Assembly: GCF_050948215.1 (NCBI RefSeq)
Contig: NC_135149.1
Coordinates: forward strand, 11,451,001 to 11,515,000
Direction of reading: 5' to 3'
Length of the DNA stretch: 64,000 nucleotides
Source: Halictus rubicundus
Taxonomy: Eukaryota > Arthropoda > Insecta > Hymenoptera > Halictidae
The position numbers and the translations under genes were made by a program. Positions 22,920-35,040 of the stretch are shown here, in pieces (the stretch's first letter is position 1; every line of letters starts with the position of its first letter). Under the pieces are notes generated by a model. It searched no databases. It saw only the letters and a list, made by a program, of their open reading frames with translations, and was not told the DNA's origin.

Positions 22920-24958
22920 ATTCTCTTCGAATCCATTTTTCAAGTTGAACCAAGAACTAGACTAAAAATAAAAATAAAAATTCCAATAATAATTTGAATA
23001 AGTTATAAATAATAGATCGATATTCTTAGATCCTTCGAAAGTTCTTACAGTGTTCTGTTTCACCTATTCGTTTCTCCCAGAAATCCACAGTTTCTTAATA
23101 AAAAAAATCATTTAAACTTATGGTTTCAAAGAAGGTTTGAGAACTATGAGATGCGCGTTAAAGAGAATAATAACCAAAGTTTCTTAAAAAATCCTCCGCG
23201 TCATCGAAAGGGCACGCGACGCAATACGGCACTCCGGGCGAACGAAAGTGAAATAACGACGAAGAAATTAGCAGCCCGATTGGTTCAGCAGGTGGAACAC
23301 CTGTCCCGGATGAAATCGACAATTCCCGTCAGCGAGAAGGGTCGATCCGTCGCGGCGTTTGACCGGCAGCGATCCTACGCTCGCAGCAGCTTTCAATTTG
23401 CCGGGGAAATAATTTACACTTTCTGCCGCGGCGGCTCTCCGCGGGGAAATTTATTGTGAATATGCATGCGGCATGCATGAATATGAATACGGCTGAATTA
23501 TTATGCGACAGAAGAAAGTTCGCGGCGTAGGGCTCCGCGCCGCCGCGGCTCCGAACCGTTCTCTTGATAACAGTCCCGCAGAACTCCTCCGGTGCTCGCA
23601 ACTCTTTCCCGGACGTATTTGGGGCTGTTGCTCGGAATCTCGGCTGTATTTTCCTGAGCGTCAACTTTCGCGGAACCACCGGTCGGTCAACTTGAACTGT
23701 ATATTCCGAACCGACCGCGAAGCATGGAGATGGATCGTTGGTCTCTCGAGGCACTGTTCTTCTTTCCCGCGACTTCTGAAATACCCGAGTAACTTCCGGC
23801 CGACTCTTCAAGGGGTGCTGAGAGTCGTTTCGCGAGCCACGAAAGAGACAGTCAGGCAGAGATGGTCCTTCCGACGAGACGAGGACACGTTCGGTACTCT
23901 TTCGAGCATCATCCACGAGCATGCGAGCTTCCGGAGATCATTGAACCTCCAGGTGCGGTGAATATCCCATCAGCAAACTTCTCAAGGACCATTCGGACTC
24001 CCGGATTAGTTTTTCAGAGCCTTGAACAATTTTTATGCCAGCCACTGACGTTGGAAAGTGACCGTCGACGCCGTGGCTGGCTTCTTGAGCACTCCAGTTA
24101 CAATATATTGAGAATTTATTGGAATATCAACACTAGGTTCACGGAGCACTGAAAATATTTTTGCTGTTTTTATTTCTTGTAATATCCACCAAAAAATGGC
24201 ACAGAGCACCACTTTATTGAAATACACATACTTACTCGTCCATAAATATTTCAAGGCTGACCACAGTGAATCGAATGTTCAATAAATTTTCAGGAATTTT
24301 TTGAACGTGCTATTTTGTAAGGTGTCGCGTTGACATCGTTGACAGGAAGATCGGGACTGTCATCGCCGAAGGCCGAAGACCGTGGCTCTGGCGCGGAAAT
24401 TATTCTGTCCAACGACGAGAACGCCGTGCGCGTTTTAACAAACACGTCGCGTTCCCCGGCATCGAATGCCATAACTTTAGGTCAGCCCCGACAAGCGCGT
24501 TGGCAGTGATTTAAGGCAGAACCAGGGAAGCTAATCGGGCACCGTGACGCTCGACGGAAGGAATATCCAGTCGGTACATCCGGCGAAGCTACGGTGGATA
24601 GATCTGGGGGCTGGCGTCAGCCCGACGAGCTGACGGAGCCGGGGCGCGGCAACGACGCCTGGCAGCCGCGTCTTAACGAACGGAATAAACCGTGAACGCT
24701 ACTAAGACGGAATACTTTCGGTTCTCGGTCGGTTCTGCAGAGAAATTGTGCAAACGATGGTCAACGGGGAAAGGAAGCGGTGAGGGCTAAATGAAACTTG
24801 GTTGACAGTGATCAAAATAATCGCATAAAGATTGTACCGTGTCATCTTGAAATACAGTGAAACATTTTTACAAAATTTTATAACACTCGTAACAACACCA
24901 TTTTCTTCTTATAAATTGTCCAAAAGTGACAGCTCTAAATGCGAACGCGCATGTATTT
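22920..24958. other. Intergenic stretch with GC-rich overlapping frames
   Basis: Frames at 23329-23922 (- strand) and 23503-23961 (+ strand) overlap on opposite strands, are Arg/Pro/Ser rich and lack domains. At 24127 CAACACTAGGTTCACGGAGC resembles one end of the common TTAA-type MITEs, but no partner end was seen. Confidence 0.45.
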
Positions 24959-24960
24959 TA

Positions 24961-24992
24961 TTCGGGGTACCCATAAGTAATCAATTATTTGC
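24961..24992 (+). repeat. mariner 5' terminal inverted repeat
   Basis: Pairs with 26166-26196. The shared core is CCCATAAGTAATCAATTATT. Confidence 0.92.
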
Positions 24993-25126
24993 TAAGAATT
25001 TGTTTTGTCTTTAGTTCTGTACCGATCGTTGAAGAGGAAACACGTATTCTAACACAGTTTTCGGTAAAGTAGCCTGTGTTCAAAATATTCTAAAATGTAT
25101 AATTTTTTTTACAACCCTGTAATAAA

Positions 25127-26217
25127 ATGGCGGCGTCCGTACCTTCCGAGGATCATATTCGTCATTGCATACTTTATCATTTTCATGTGGGATTTAATGT
25201 AACGGTAACAACAAAGAAAATTTGCGATGTTTATGGAGATCTATTGAAGGTCAACAAGTGTCAACGTTGGTTCAGAAGGTTTTCTGCTGGTGATTATGAT
25301 CTCTCTGACAGGCCTCGAAATGGACGACCAGTTGAATTTGATAATGACACCCTAAAATCTCTAGTGGAATCTGATCCAAAATTAAGTATACAAGAATTAT
25401 CGAGAAGCCTTGGGTCCACATGGTCAACTATACAAAGGCATCTACACGGAATGGGAAAGGCATATCGGCAAGGAATATGGTTACCACATCAATTATCTGG
25501 GACCAACAAGAATATTCGTCGATCAATTTGCATTTCATTGCTATTCAGATTTTGTAGAGATCCATTTCTTAGCAGAATCGTTACCGGAGATGAAAAATGG
25601 ATTCTTTATAACATAAAGCGTTCCAAGCAATGGCTCTCTGCAAATCAAACTGCAATATCAACCCCTAAACCTAGCTTATCTTTTAGACAGGTGTTACTGT
25701 GCATTGGGTGGGACTGTCGTGGCATAACTCACTTTGACTTGTTGAAACCTGGAGAAACAGTTACTTCTGAGTTGTATTGTCAGCAATTACAATTTGCTGT
25801 ATTGAGAACTATTGAAAAAGAGGGCATCTTTAGTCCACAGAAAAGGTGTAATACTGCAAATTGACAATGCCCGGCAATACAGCGAAACTCAATCAGGAAA
25901 AAATCAAAGAATTGCAATGGGAAGTTTTACCGCACCCCCCGTACTCACCGGATATTGCTCCCTCTGACTATCATCTTTTCAGATCTCTGGAGCATTATTT
26001 AAGAAATAAAACATTCACTTCTGTAGAAGATGTAAGGGGGCACCTTGAGTCATATTTTGCTTCACGAACCCTGGATTTCTATAAGAGGGGGATTGAAAAT
26101 TTGCAGGAAAGATGGCAAACTGTCCTTGATAATGATGGAGATTACAGAAAGTTTGTTTTAGATTTCAAAATAATTGATTACTTATGGGTCCCCCAATATG
26201 TGGTAGTAAATATCTAA
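25127..26217 (+). pseudogene. mariner-family transposase (DD34D type), frameshifted
   Basis: Transposases of this family cut and paste the element at TA sites. The first frame (25127-25864, 245 residues) has the N-terminal helix-turn-helix paired-like region (residues 10-110, including CQRWFRRFSAGDYDL and DRPRNGRP), the WLPHQL linker motif (118-123) and the first catalytic Asp in IVTGDEKWI (Asp155). It ends at a TGA just where the second catalytic motif IDNARQ is read in a different frame (around 25860-25874). From 25861 a third frame resumes with LNQEKIKELQWEVLPHPPYS, then PDIAPSDYHLF with the third catalytic Asp, and runs to 26217. So two small indels lie close together near 25840-25885, while the rest is intact. 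Full-length relatives are about 345 residues. Recent inactivation is inferred from the lack of other stops. Confidence 0.93.
26166..26196 (-). repeat. mariner 3' terminal inverted repeat
   Basis: Inverted copy of 24961-24992. The transposase reading frame runs through it without a stop and ends in flanking DNA at 26217. Confidence 0.92.
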
Positions 26218-28299
26218 AGAGTGTACACTTACTACCCAGAAAATTGTCTTCAACTTTTCTCCGTTGTATGAAGACACGTCGCGAGCGTCAGAATCTCAGT
26301 ATCGAATTAGCGTTCATAATTCACCCCACACTATCTTATACAGGACAGCAAACACGGAACCATAAGCACACGACGAACCCCCTTCGCGCAGAATGCACGG
26401 AATATAGAAAAACTTCCAAACTCCATAGAATCTTTTCGTTCAAACTTCTGGACACCAAACTGCACTTTCGTATGCACCAATGCAGGTCTTCAGAGTCACA
26501 ACGTAACGAGTACCGGCGACCATCTGTTCGAGCAATCCCGCAGTCATGGCTCGAGCAGCACACGATGCGCTTTCCCAGGGCTTCTTCTTTCTCGAAAAAA
26601 GCCACCCTCGAAAGCCTGATCAGTCGATCCCCGTTTTTGCCTGCACAGGGCTCGCACTCTCCCCTTGTTCCCTTTTTTTCCCTGGGTATCCGACGACTAA
26701 AGTATCTCGTCTCGGATTCTACCGAACTTTTCTCTGGACATATAGGTGATCCTTGGTCTCGGGGATCCAATAAATCGCTGGTGTTCCTCCACCCTGGAGC
26801 ATACTCTCCATCCTTGTTCTAGCTTATTTGCACTCGTTTTCTCTCTCTTTCTCTCTTTTTCTCTTTTCGCTCTTTCACCACAGTCTCTACTCGCCACTCC
26901 ATACAGAGATAGCTGCGTACAGATTTTATACTACAAATTCGCCCTCTTCTAAACTATATTCACCCTTCTGCATACCAAATTCACCCTTCTGCAAATCCAA
27001 TTGTCTCCTTCAATGATTGCAATAAAAATAAAATTCATTGGTCCGAAATTCAAACTTTTATCGAATTTTATTGAGTGCCTATTTTATGATCAAACATACG
27101 ACATACATAACTTTGTCTATAATGGTTCTCCTATCAGTGAATTTGATTTGAAAAAAAAAAAGTAAATTTGGTCGAACTTGGAGTGCGAGATCTGTACAGG
27201 GTGGTTCCGAAATCATGTCACGATGATTTGTTGTATGGTAATTCTACATGCAAAAACAGGTCGAAAAGAAGGAATAACTTGCTTTTATTCGACGCTTCGT
27301 TTTTGAGAAAAAGTGAGCTTGAAAATCCGTCGTGTTGAGATAATCCTGCTTTAGTATTTGCAGGAAGTAGAATCGGACGGTCATGACCAGACGCGTCAGC
27401 CGATTCGTACCTAATAGCACACGTACTCGCTGAATATTCAAACTCGATTTATTCGAAGACGGAGCGTCGAACGGAAAAACGTTATACCTTCTTTTAAACT
27501 TGTTTCTAAACGTAGAATCACCAGCGTTTGTGCTCCGATTTCGATAGCACGCTGTATTCGTTGGGGAAAGCCGAGGCCGAGGATAGTGGTATCGGAAGCC
27601 GGTGCGTCGAACAAAGACAGGAAACGTTGAAACAAAGAGGCAACGAGAAAGGAAATCTCATGGTTCTGAAGTAGGCGGTTCCACGGAGAACGAGAGAAAG
27701 GGTTGCCTCGACGGTCTGGTTGCCAGGCAAAGCCTGAAAAGGGTTAAGACACGGATAGAAACGCGGGAAAACGAACGGGTAGAGCCTGGAGAGGCTGTGC
27801 AGAAGTTGTGGCTCGGTGGTCAGTGGAGGACACTCGAGACAATTATTAATAACTTCAGAGAAATTTATGGCTTAAGAAGCAGAGCCGCGGATCTACATCT
27901 GCCCCGACTTCTCGGGAAATATTGTATGTTCAACTTGCACAGTTTGCGGGGACTGCGAACAAATATTTCCCCGGAGAAAGCGGATTTTTATTCACGTCTT
28001 TCGCGTCATCTTTCATCGCTCTCTGACGGGTGACAGAAAGCTGTATCACTGGGAGATCGACTGAGGATGCTAATAGTGTTTCCTTTGTGTCAGTTTTCGG
28101 ACGTATAAAGTGCCACTGAGGTTTTTGTTCTCAGCCCCTGTTATAACTGTACGGTTTAACCTCTTCTGGGCCGAATTTTTCGGGCATAAATGAGGTGGTC
28201 TCCGCTTTGTGCTTTGTGCTCTTCGAATGGGGATGAAAAAAAAGACAGTTGCGGACGTACTGAAAGCAAATAATGTTCAAATATGTGATTATTATGAGT
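26218..28299. other. Intergenic stretch, with a possible transposon fragment from 27196
   Basis: A CT-rich tract lies at 26838-26870. At 27196 the sequence TACAGGGTGGTTCCGAAATC starts in the manner of many insect DNA-transposon ends. The following 280 bp (to about 27480) look repeat-like, but no opposite end was found. No host exon supported. Confidence 0.4.
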
Positions 28300-28324
28300 T
28301 TTATTAAAGGAAGGGGATTCTAGA

Positions 28325-28790
28325 TTTTTTGTGTTTCAACCCTTATTTGACGCAGAGCTTTATGTATTCGATTCAGTGAGCGAAATTTCAGGGCAAATGC
28401 TGGTTTCTGTAAAACATTCAGGTTCTTTTTGTTAGCTTTACGGCGTTAATACTGTGTTACAACTCCTATATATATATATGTTTATGGCTTAGTTGTGAAA
28501 ATTTGGAAGAAACTACTACAGACAGCCCTGAGGCTTCGAAGTACCTATGGTTTGTTATTCTGTGTTTCAACCCCTATTTTACACACAATCTATTCATCTC
28601 AATTATCATTAGATGTAATCATTTGAGAGAAACAACAGTAGTATGTTATTCTGGGTTTCATCCTCTGCTTGACACGCAAGAATATATGAGTCTAGCTTAT
28701 TGTTGTCAAAATTCGAGAAAAGCAATCACAGTCAGCCTTGAATCATTGACACCCTTCTACCACTTTTCTCCTATGTTTGACCCCCATGTA
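28325..28790. repeat. Decayed tandem repeat, about 110-bp period
   Basis: The marker TGTGTTTCAACCCTTATTTG (about 28328) recurs in altered form at about 28452 (TGTGTTACAACTCCTAT), 28561 (TGTGTTTCAACCCCTATTTT), 28649 (TGGGTTTCATCCTCTGCTTG) and 28768 (CTCCTATGTTTGACCCCCAT). Confidence 0.6.
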
Positions 28791-29399
28791 GCAGAATAGT
28801 TTATCCACTACTTAACACTGAAGGGTGGTTCGTAACACCTTCAACCCCTTATTATATAAGAGATACTTGTCCAACTACTCCTATTTTTTTTTAAACTTGT
28901 CTCAAATTCTCTTGGCTACCAACACCTAGTAGCTAGAAGTTTCGAATGGTCGCGATGGGATTAAATCACCACCGAACCCAAGTGCAACATCTAAGAACGT
29001 CCATAAAAATAAAACCACTCAAACTAGAGTAACAAAACCGTGGTCCTCTCTTGGTGATAAATTTTTTCCAAATCATCGGGTCGTAAATAGGGTAGCGAAA
29101 AATCGGTCTGAAGTGCGGCGGCAATAAGCAGGCAATAATCGAAAAGCAGGAAGAAAATAGAGGAACTCGCGTGCCCGTCCGAAACCAGATAGAGAAGCAT
29201 AGGACCGGAGGAAGGGTGGGCGTAGAGAGTCGAAGGGGTGCAAAACAGTTGGAAGGGTGAAGGAAAACAGAGGAAGACCAACAGACAAAGGCCGCCTGCG
29301 GGGGGTTGCGAGGGTGGATTGCTTGGAGGGGGATGGAGACAAGACACGAGCGGCAAGGTTGAAAGGAGAGAGAATTGCGGGTCGGGGGTGGGAGGGGGT

Positions 29400-29687
29400 G
29401 GGATAAGGAGGGTGGTTTTAGTGGGGGTAGTAGAGAATCAGCGCACAGCTACACCCCACCGTGACTGCCACGGCAGTCAGTCGTCCGCGCACCCCCGTCC
29501 GGTGAGGGTTATCGTGTTCGGTGGTGAGTTTTCGTTGCCAGTGACGGATCATCGGGCGCACTCGGTCATTGGTCGATCAGCTGATCCCCTAGTTAGTGTT
29601 CCGGTGGTGTCCCCGTCGTCCTCGAGGCCAGCAACCACGCCAGACCCCATCGCTCCGACAACCCCGAGGTCCTGACATCGAACCGAG
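29400..29687 (+). promoter_or_regulatory. Possible promoter and non-coding first exon
   Basis: A GC-rich, CpG-containing patch holds the arthropod initiator-like TCAGTC at 29477-29482, with a DPE-like GGTTA about 29 bases after the initiator A. A strong donor-like GTGAGT follows at 29688. This could be the first exon of a gene whose coding exons lie outside the window. No coding sequence supports it. Confidence 0.25.
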
Positions 29688-29690
29688 TGA

Positions 29691-32600
29691 GTCTCGACAC
29701 ATTTTCCTCCTGATTCGCCCGAAATTTTCGACGACATTGCCAGAGAAGTCTCATACTCGTCGTTGAGATTCGGGTTAATTCTCTCCGTGATGTAGAAGCT
29801 TGTCCGCAACGGGGTTACAGCGTTTCCCTTTCTTTCCCACCCCCGTTTTTTTTCAACCCCGTGCAAGAGAAGCAATCGATACCCGATTCTCGAGATGTAA
29901 CCAAGGACGCCGCGGCTTATCCGCAGCGACACGTTAGACGTGAATGGATCGCGCACCATGGATTTCCCGTTCGCGTTGCCTCGCACTGTCAACCCCGCGT
30001 TCCGTTTCCTTCGACCGATAGTCATTCCAAGATCGCGTGCTTTCGGGCGCGTTGTATTTTTCCGTGTGTGTTGCGATCATCCTCGATGATCCGGTAGAAC
30101 GATGCCATTGATCGCTTCGGATGTGCACTTGGTCTTTCCCTTGGATGATCGAAATCGTTTCTGCTCGGTGTTATGATATTTGTAGAACGTACCATCCGAG
30201 CCAGAAACTATTCCCTCGTGCGGCGAAGTCGGGCCCAGTATTTCTCTTTTATGAGCCTCCGACTCCGTTCGACCATTCTTGGCGAAACACGCGGAAACGT
30301 TCGTGATTGATGCGTGAAATTCCGGGCCGCAGCGGGCCGTAAAAGTCATTGTAATTCCTGCAACTTTGGACCACGTGTAGCGATGAGCTGCACACCTGGC
30401 TGGCTTCAATGCTACAGGCAAACTCTGCTCTCCCGTTCGGTGCAGTGGTACTGGCCACTAATTACTCCGACGTCAAGATTTATTTTAATCTATTGCACAG
30501 AACGATGATGCGATCGATGGATTGACGTGTACAATGTACCCTATCGTATTTCACCAGTTATCAAATCTGTCGTATTCCAATCAATTTTTGTATAGAACAT
30601 CTGAAAATACTTCAACAATTCACAATCTTCGTTTCACCGAAATTGCAGAGCCATTTTTGTTCGCGATTAATATCATAAATTAATCATTCACGAGCGGGGA
30701 GGGTATCTATTCCATTTTTCAATGGGTTAAACTGATAATCCACTGAAAAATGACGCTGGAATTAATCATCGAGACGAGTCGTATACCCATTTCTCTATAA
30801 AACAAGATTATGTACACATATGAGTATGTTGTGACGTAAGAGTTGAAATAACTTTTAGACATCATTTGAGAGTAATTATTTCTGCACTATAGGGGTGAAA
30901 CTCGGCGACAAAGGACTAATATATCCTCACTGAATAGCACGTACAAACGCAATAAATATACTGTAATCATTTTCAAAAAGAACGTGAAATAAGTCCCTCT
31001 ATTTATTTTTCATTTTTAGCGTTAAGTAATAATAGAATTAAATGGAGATGTCCTTGGTTTCGCAAATTATTTCCGAGACGGCAGCAGCGTTGCTTAGGGA
31101 ATCGCCTGAAATAATAGCGGAGTTAGCGTTGCAATGTGTGCCAAAGATACTGTGGCCCGCAGGCGCCGAAAGCGAGAAGTCTGACCAAGCGCGGATTATT
31201 CTGCTTAACATTAAAACCGCAGCGCTTATTTGTGTTTCAACGTGTCCTTGGAATCATTAATTCCTAGAAATTGATAATCCCAGCTGTCCAGACGGTTCAA
31301 AAAGCTATGTGTGTCTCTCGTATATCGAATACTGTGATCTTGATATATTTTCGGCTTCTCGGTATAGCAACGGGGGCGCATGAGTCCGGATCTCATTTAT
31401 TATTCAACTGGAACAGCCACGTGCTAGCCGTAGCAGCCAGGGCTGCGTCGAACGATCGCTCGGACCATTATTAATTATATCTCTGCTTCCTAAACACAAA
31501 TTCGTCTATGCTGCCGTTCCAACTAGTACAAATTTGCGGTCGCATTAGTTCCAGGTCGTATAGCTCGTTTATATCTGGATGTATAGCTAGAATAGTAACG
31601 TCGTTTCAACCGGCGATGTTCATCCGCTTGGAGGTAATGTTTGTTCATGTAAATGTCCCCCACCACCCGACGGTTCCCAATAATGGTTTCGTATGAACGT
31701 ATTTGCAGTGTGTTCGGGGCGGCCGGCGCGTTAACCTAAAACCATTTGACACTGTATTTATTTTTGTTGCTTGTTAACGCGAGACCTTTGTTTGTTCACC
31801 GTCGGGAGAGGAGAGGTTTAAACCGTTGCACAAAGACAGAAGCCTCTTACCTGTTCACCGTTCCATCAGCCATATTCCTATCCAAATTATCAGATAAACT
31901 ACTATCTTTCGAAACCGTGCATTTCTTTTTCAATTTTTCTGCTCGGTTCTCAGCAGAGCTTAATTCGAAGAAGGCACCTGATTTCCCATTCGACAGTACA
32001 CAATTAAAAAAAAATTCACTGTCTTACACCCTCTAGTTTCCGAGATATCTCAAAAAATGTTCAAGGTTGTTGTTTTCACCCCTTCACCCTTAGAAATCGA
32101 ATGACTCCGAAATTGCTATACCATTATTGAAAACATTGTTTACATTATGAAATTTGTTTGTGTTTAATAAATTACTAAACATTTAAATATTGTACGAGGT
32201 AATAAATGTATGGGGAAATGTTTTAGGTCGAAAGAAAGTTTTGATGAGTCAAAAAATTATTTATTTAAATATGTTGCCTCGCGAGTATGTTAATGCAAAA
32301 ATTTCTGTGGAGTTCTCAGAATCTTTTTCTAAAAGAGTTGTTAAGACCACTCGAAGATACAAGCATCGACGTCACAGCGATCCACAACAGGTCTCGATTC
32401 GAGGGGGCGGCAATCACGCCGCTAATAAAATTAATCAGAACGTGCGGAAATGCTTTCTACAATTTCTTCCCATTTATCACCGGGCTATGGCGAAGCCCAC
32501 CGATCCCATCCCGGAAAGATTTCCATTTGCAAGCTCCCGGTTCGATCGGACCCGGGCCGAGGTCTTAATGCTGATTGATCGGCGCTTCTTGTTCACCACG

Positions 32601-34072
32601 TCACGCTTCCTCCGGCGGAGCGCAAACTTCGAAAAGTTCAGGGTACATACATCCTACGGAACGTAAGGCGGTAGATAGTTCAACGTGATATAACTCGGGA
32701 ACAATCTCCGCGAAGGCGACAACCGGGGAGTGGAACTCCGTTTTCCGATTCGACCCTCGTACGGACCGTTCATTAGACCCTTCGCTCCGTAGCGTTTCGC
32801 GTTGCTCTAGCGCGTTCTGCTCCGGGTCCGACGAACTTCCGCGGGGAACGTGGAAATTCTCTTTACCCCGGATAGTTGCCCGGACTGACCATAAAAACGG
32901 ACTGCATAATCGCGGATCGCTTACGTTGTCAGGATTATCCTGCCCCGCCGCGAAATTCAATAACGCCGCAGCCACAGAAGCTAAGGGGTCGAAGCCACCC
33001 CTGGAGAATTTCCGCGAGCCAAGGAACTCTGTGTCGAATTTTTTAACCCTCCTCGACAAATACTTGCTTGCTACACTGCCGGTGTTTGCGCAAACCTGAG
33101 TTGGATATATTGTTTTGAATGATTATGTGTAACATTGTCCGAACCTGTAGATACACAATCTTGAATTTTATAAACATGTTCAGGAACGAATTCTGGAAAG
33201 CATTTTCTTAGCCATTTTTATTCCGTTTATTTGAAAACCACCAGAGAGCCACGATTTTTATGAAGCTTGAAGTATTTTTAGTTCGACGAAAATGTGCTTG
33301 GTTTCCCCAAGAGACGATTTAATTAACCAAAGAATGATTTTATAAAAATTCTCTATTTAAATACATTTTGGCGCTTCTAGGACAAAACTACCCCTGTGAC
33401 AAAATTCCATTAATCTTTGCCTTCATTTAGGATCTAAGGTACGAATCTACAAAAATTCTTTCTCAAATTCATTTTTCCTACTTGTCTCAACCTTCGTGCA
33501 CAGTTCATAGAATTCATAATATTTTTATTACACTTTCTTTCTTTAATATTGGATTTAATATTGGATTTATTTATTATTAGATTTCATATTGGATTTCATC
33601 AGCGATGGATTCATCATTCAATTATTATTCTACAGAGGAGCCCACACTTTCCTGATTCCTACGAATTTTGCATTCATTATTGAACTTCATAATGAATTTA
33701 CAAAAATCCTCCCTACAGTAACATTTCATATTTCATTTTATCTCCGATATTTAATGCGAAAGCCACCCCTTATAGTTTGTTCTTTACTTAAAAGTGTACA
33801 CCATATTTTTGTATTGTAGTGAATGGATAGATAGTAATAGCCTACATTAGGAATAGGTTAAGAATTTTGTTTTGTGTCCGATTTAGCTTTGTATCTCGAA
33901 AGAAAAAAATATTTTCACTGCTTTTAGTCGTGCCAGTAGTCCACGACTTGAAAATTAGATATAACATAGACGCTGTTGTAAATTCAGCTGCTCCTTTCTA
34001 TAAATAATTGAATGTGAAATTTATATTCTATCATATTATAATGTTACAGACATTATATTCTATTATGCGCGC
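29691..34072. other. Non-coding stretch, nothing firm
   Basis: Alternating GC-rich and AT-rich segments without a recognisable exon. A segment at 32028-32100 (CCCTCTAGTTTCCGAGATAT and CACCCCTTCACCC) has the look of a dispersed repeat, but its limits are not visible. Frames at 32190-32666 and 32601-33059 are on opposite strands and have no domains. Confidence 0.4.
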
Positions 34073-34076
34073 TTAA

Positions 34077-34293
34077 CACTAGAACTACCGAGGAATAAAT
34101 ACAACTGATGAATATTGCTTTGTAATCATGACAAGACTACATCTATTCAAACCTAATACCATTTTTATTGTAACATGTGCTTCAATGAAAAAGTTCATTC
34201 AAAAAATTCGGATGAAAACATTTTTATAATTTCAGTAATTGTGAAAGAAAAAATTAGGAACCAGTCATTTTGACTGGTTCGGTAGTTGTAGTG
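34077..34293. mobile_element. piggyBac-type MITE (217 bp) flanked by TTAA
   Basis: The ends are CACTAGAACTACCG and its inverted partner CGGTAGTTGTAGTG. TTAA lies on both sides (34073-34076 and 34294-34297), the target duplication of piggyBac-like transposons. A small hairpin CCAGTCATTTTGACTGG sits just inside the right end. No coding capacity. Confidence 0.85.
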
Positions 34294-34297
34294 TTAA

Positions 34298-35040
34298 GGG
34301 CGGAGCCTTGTGTAAAATGAAATTTTTTAGTATTTTTTTTTTGTTTAAATCGATAGGAAATTTCCTCAGGAATACGATAAAAAAGTTAGAAAGTGATCAG
34401 AGATGTTCTTGTACGTTATTTCCAAAATAAGTGAACGGTTGTATTGGGCGGAGCGGCTCAGGTGGTCGCGGTCTTGTCGGAAAGGATCGTGCTTCTCGAA
34501 ACGAAGAAGAAACGGCTGAAGTACAACTTTTTGAGGAAGAGAAAGATCTGTTCTATGGCCCTGGAATCGCAGATTAGCAAAAAACCGCGGTAAGTTAAAA
34601 TGAATTAAGATTTTTTCACGATTTTTCTGTTACTCAAACTTTAAACGCATTTTTCTCGAAACGCAAAATTTCGCACGCCGTGCAACGCAGCTCAAAAACT
34701 GAATAGGCCACAACATGACGAGCCCCGATTTTTTAATTTTTTATTTAAAACATTGTTATCAACAGAAAATCCGTTTTTTTCCAAAACTTTGCCATTTTTG
34801 CAATTTTCCAAATTTTAATAAAAGAAAAATATCCTGTTGTGCGTATTTGTATAAACTAACGATTCCATTTTGATTTTTTTGTTTCAGGATGGCATTTTCA
34901 AGCCGCCATTGCACCATTGAAAAATATTTTTTTTACATTATAACATTAATAAATGATACCTTAAATTTTAAATCACTCTACGCGTTACATTTTTCAAAAA
35001 CTATCCTTCAAAAACAGGCCATTTACACAAGGTTCCCCCC
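34298..35040. mobile_element. Second TTAA-bounded element (743 bp), abutting the first
   Basis: The ends are GGGCGGAGCCTTGTGTAAA and, inverted, GGGGGGAACCTTGTGTAAA. TTAA flanks at 34294-34297 (shared with the neighbouring element) and 35041-35044. piggyBac-like by target site. A Harbinger-type element with a 3-bp TTA/TAA duplication cannot be excluded. It contains an exon-like patch at 34462-34589. Confidence 0.8.
34462..34589 (+). pseudogene. Exon-like fragment inside the TTAA element
   Basis: A GC-richer patch between CTCAG and GTAAGT reads as about 43 residues rich in Lys/Arg (for example LETKKKRLKYNFLRKRK). It differs in composition from the AT-rich element around it. It may be a remnant of the parental transposase or a captured host exon. 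No family was recognised. Confidence 0.3.

Larger units (their letters stand above)
24961..26196 (+). mobile_element. mariner transposon (1236 bp) with both terminal inverted repeats and TA duplication
   Basis: The left terminus begins TTCGGGGTACCCATAAGTAA and continues TCAATTATTTGC. The right terminus read inward begins TTGGGGGACCCATAAGTAAT and continues CAATTATTTTG. The two ends differ mainly by a few bases and one indel. TA flanks at 24959-24960 and 26197-26198 are the expected target duplication. Length is typical of mariner (about 1.3 kb). The transposase inside is frameshifted, so this copy cannot supply its own enzyme, though the ends could still be mobilised. Confidence 0.95.

Noticed and set aside
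23329..23961. Opposing open frames of 197 and 152 residues
   Set aside because: They overlap on opposite strands in CpG-rich DNA, are Arg/Pro/Ser rich and show no domain or splice context.
24120..24150. CAACACTAGGTTCACGGAGC resembling a piggyBac-type MITE end
   Set aside because: No TTAA at the border and no inverted partner within 1 kb.
26184..26822. 212-residue open frame following the mariner
   Set aside because: It starts inside the transposon's terminal repeat and shows no protein-like features.
29238..29675. 145-residue open frame, Gly/Pro/Ser rich
   Set aside because: Composition is explained by GC-rich DNA. The region is more likely a non-coding first exon, if anything.
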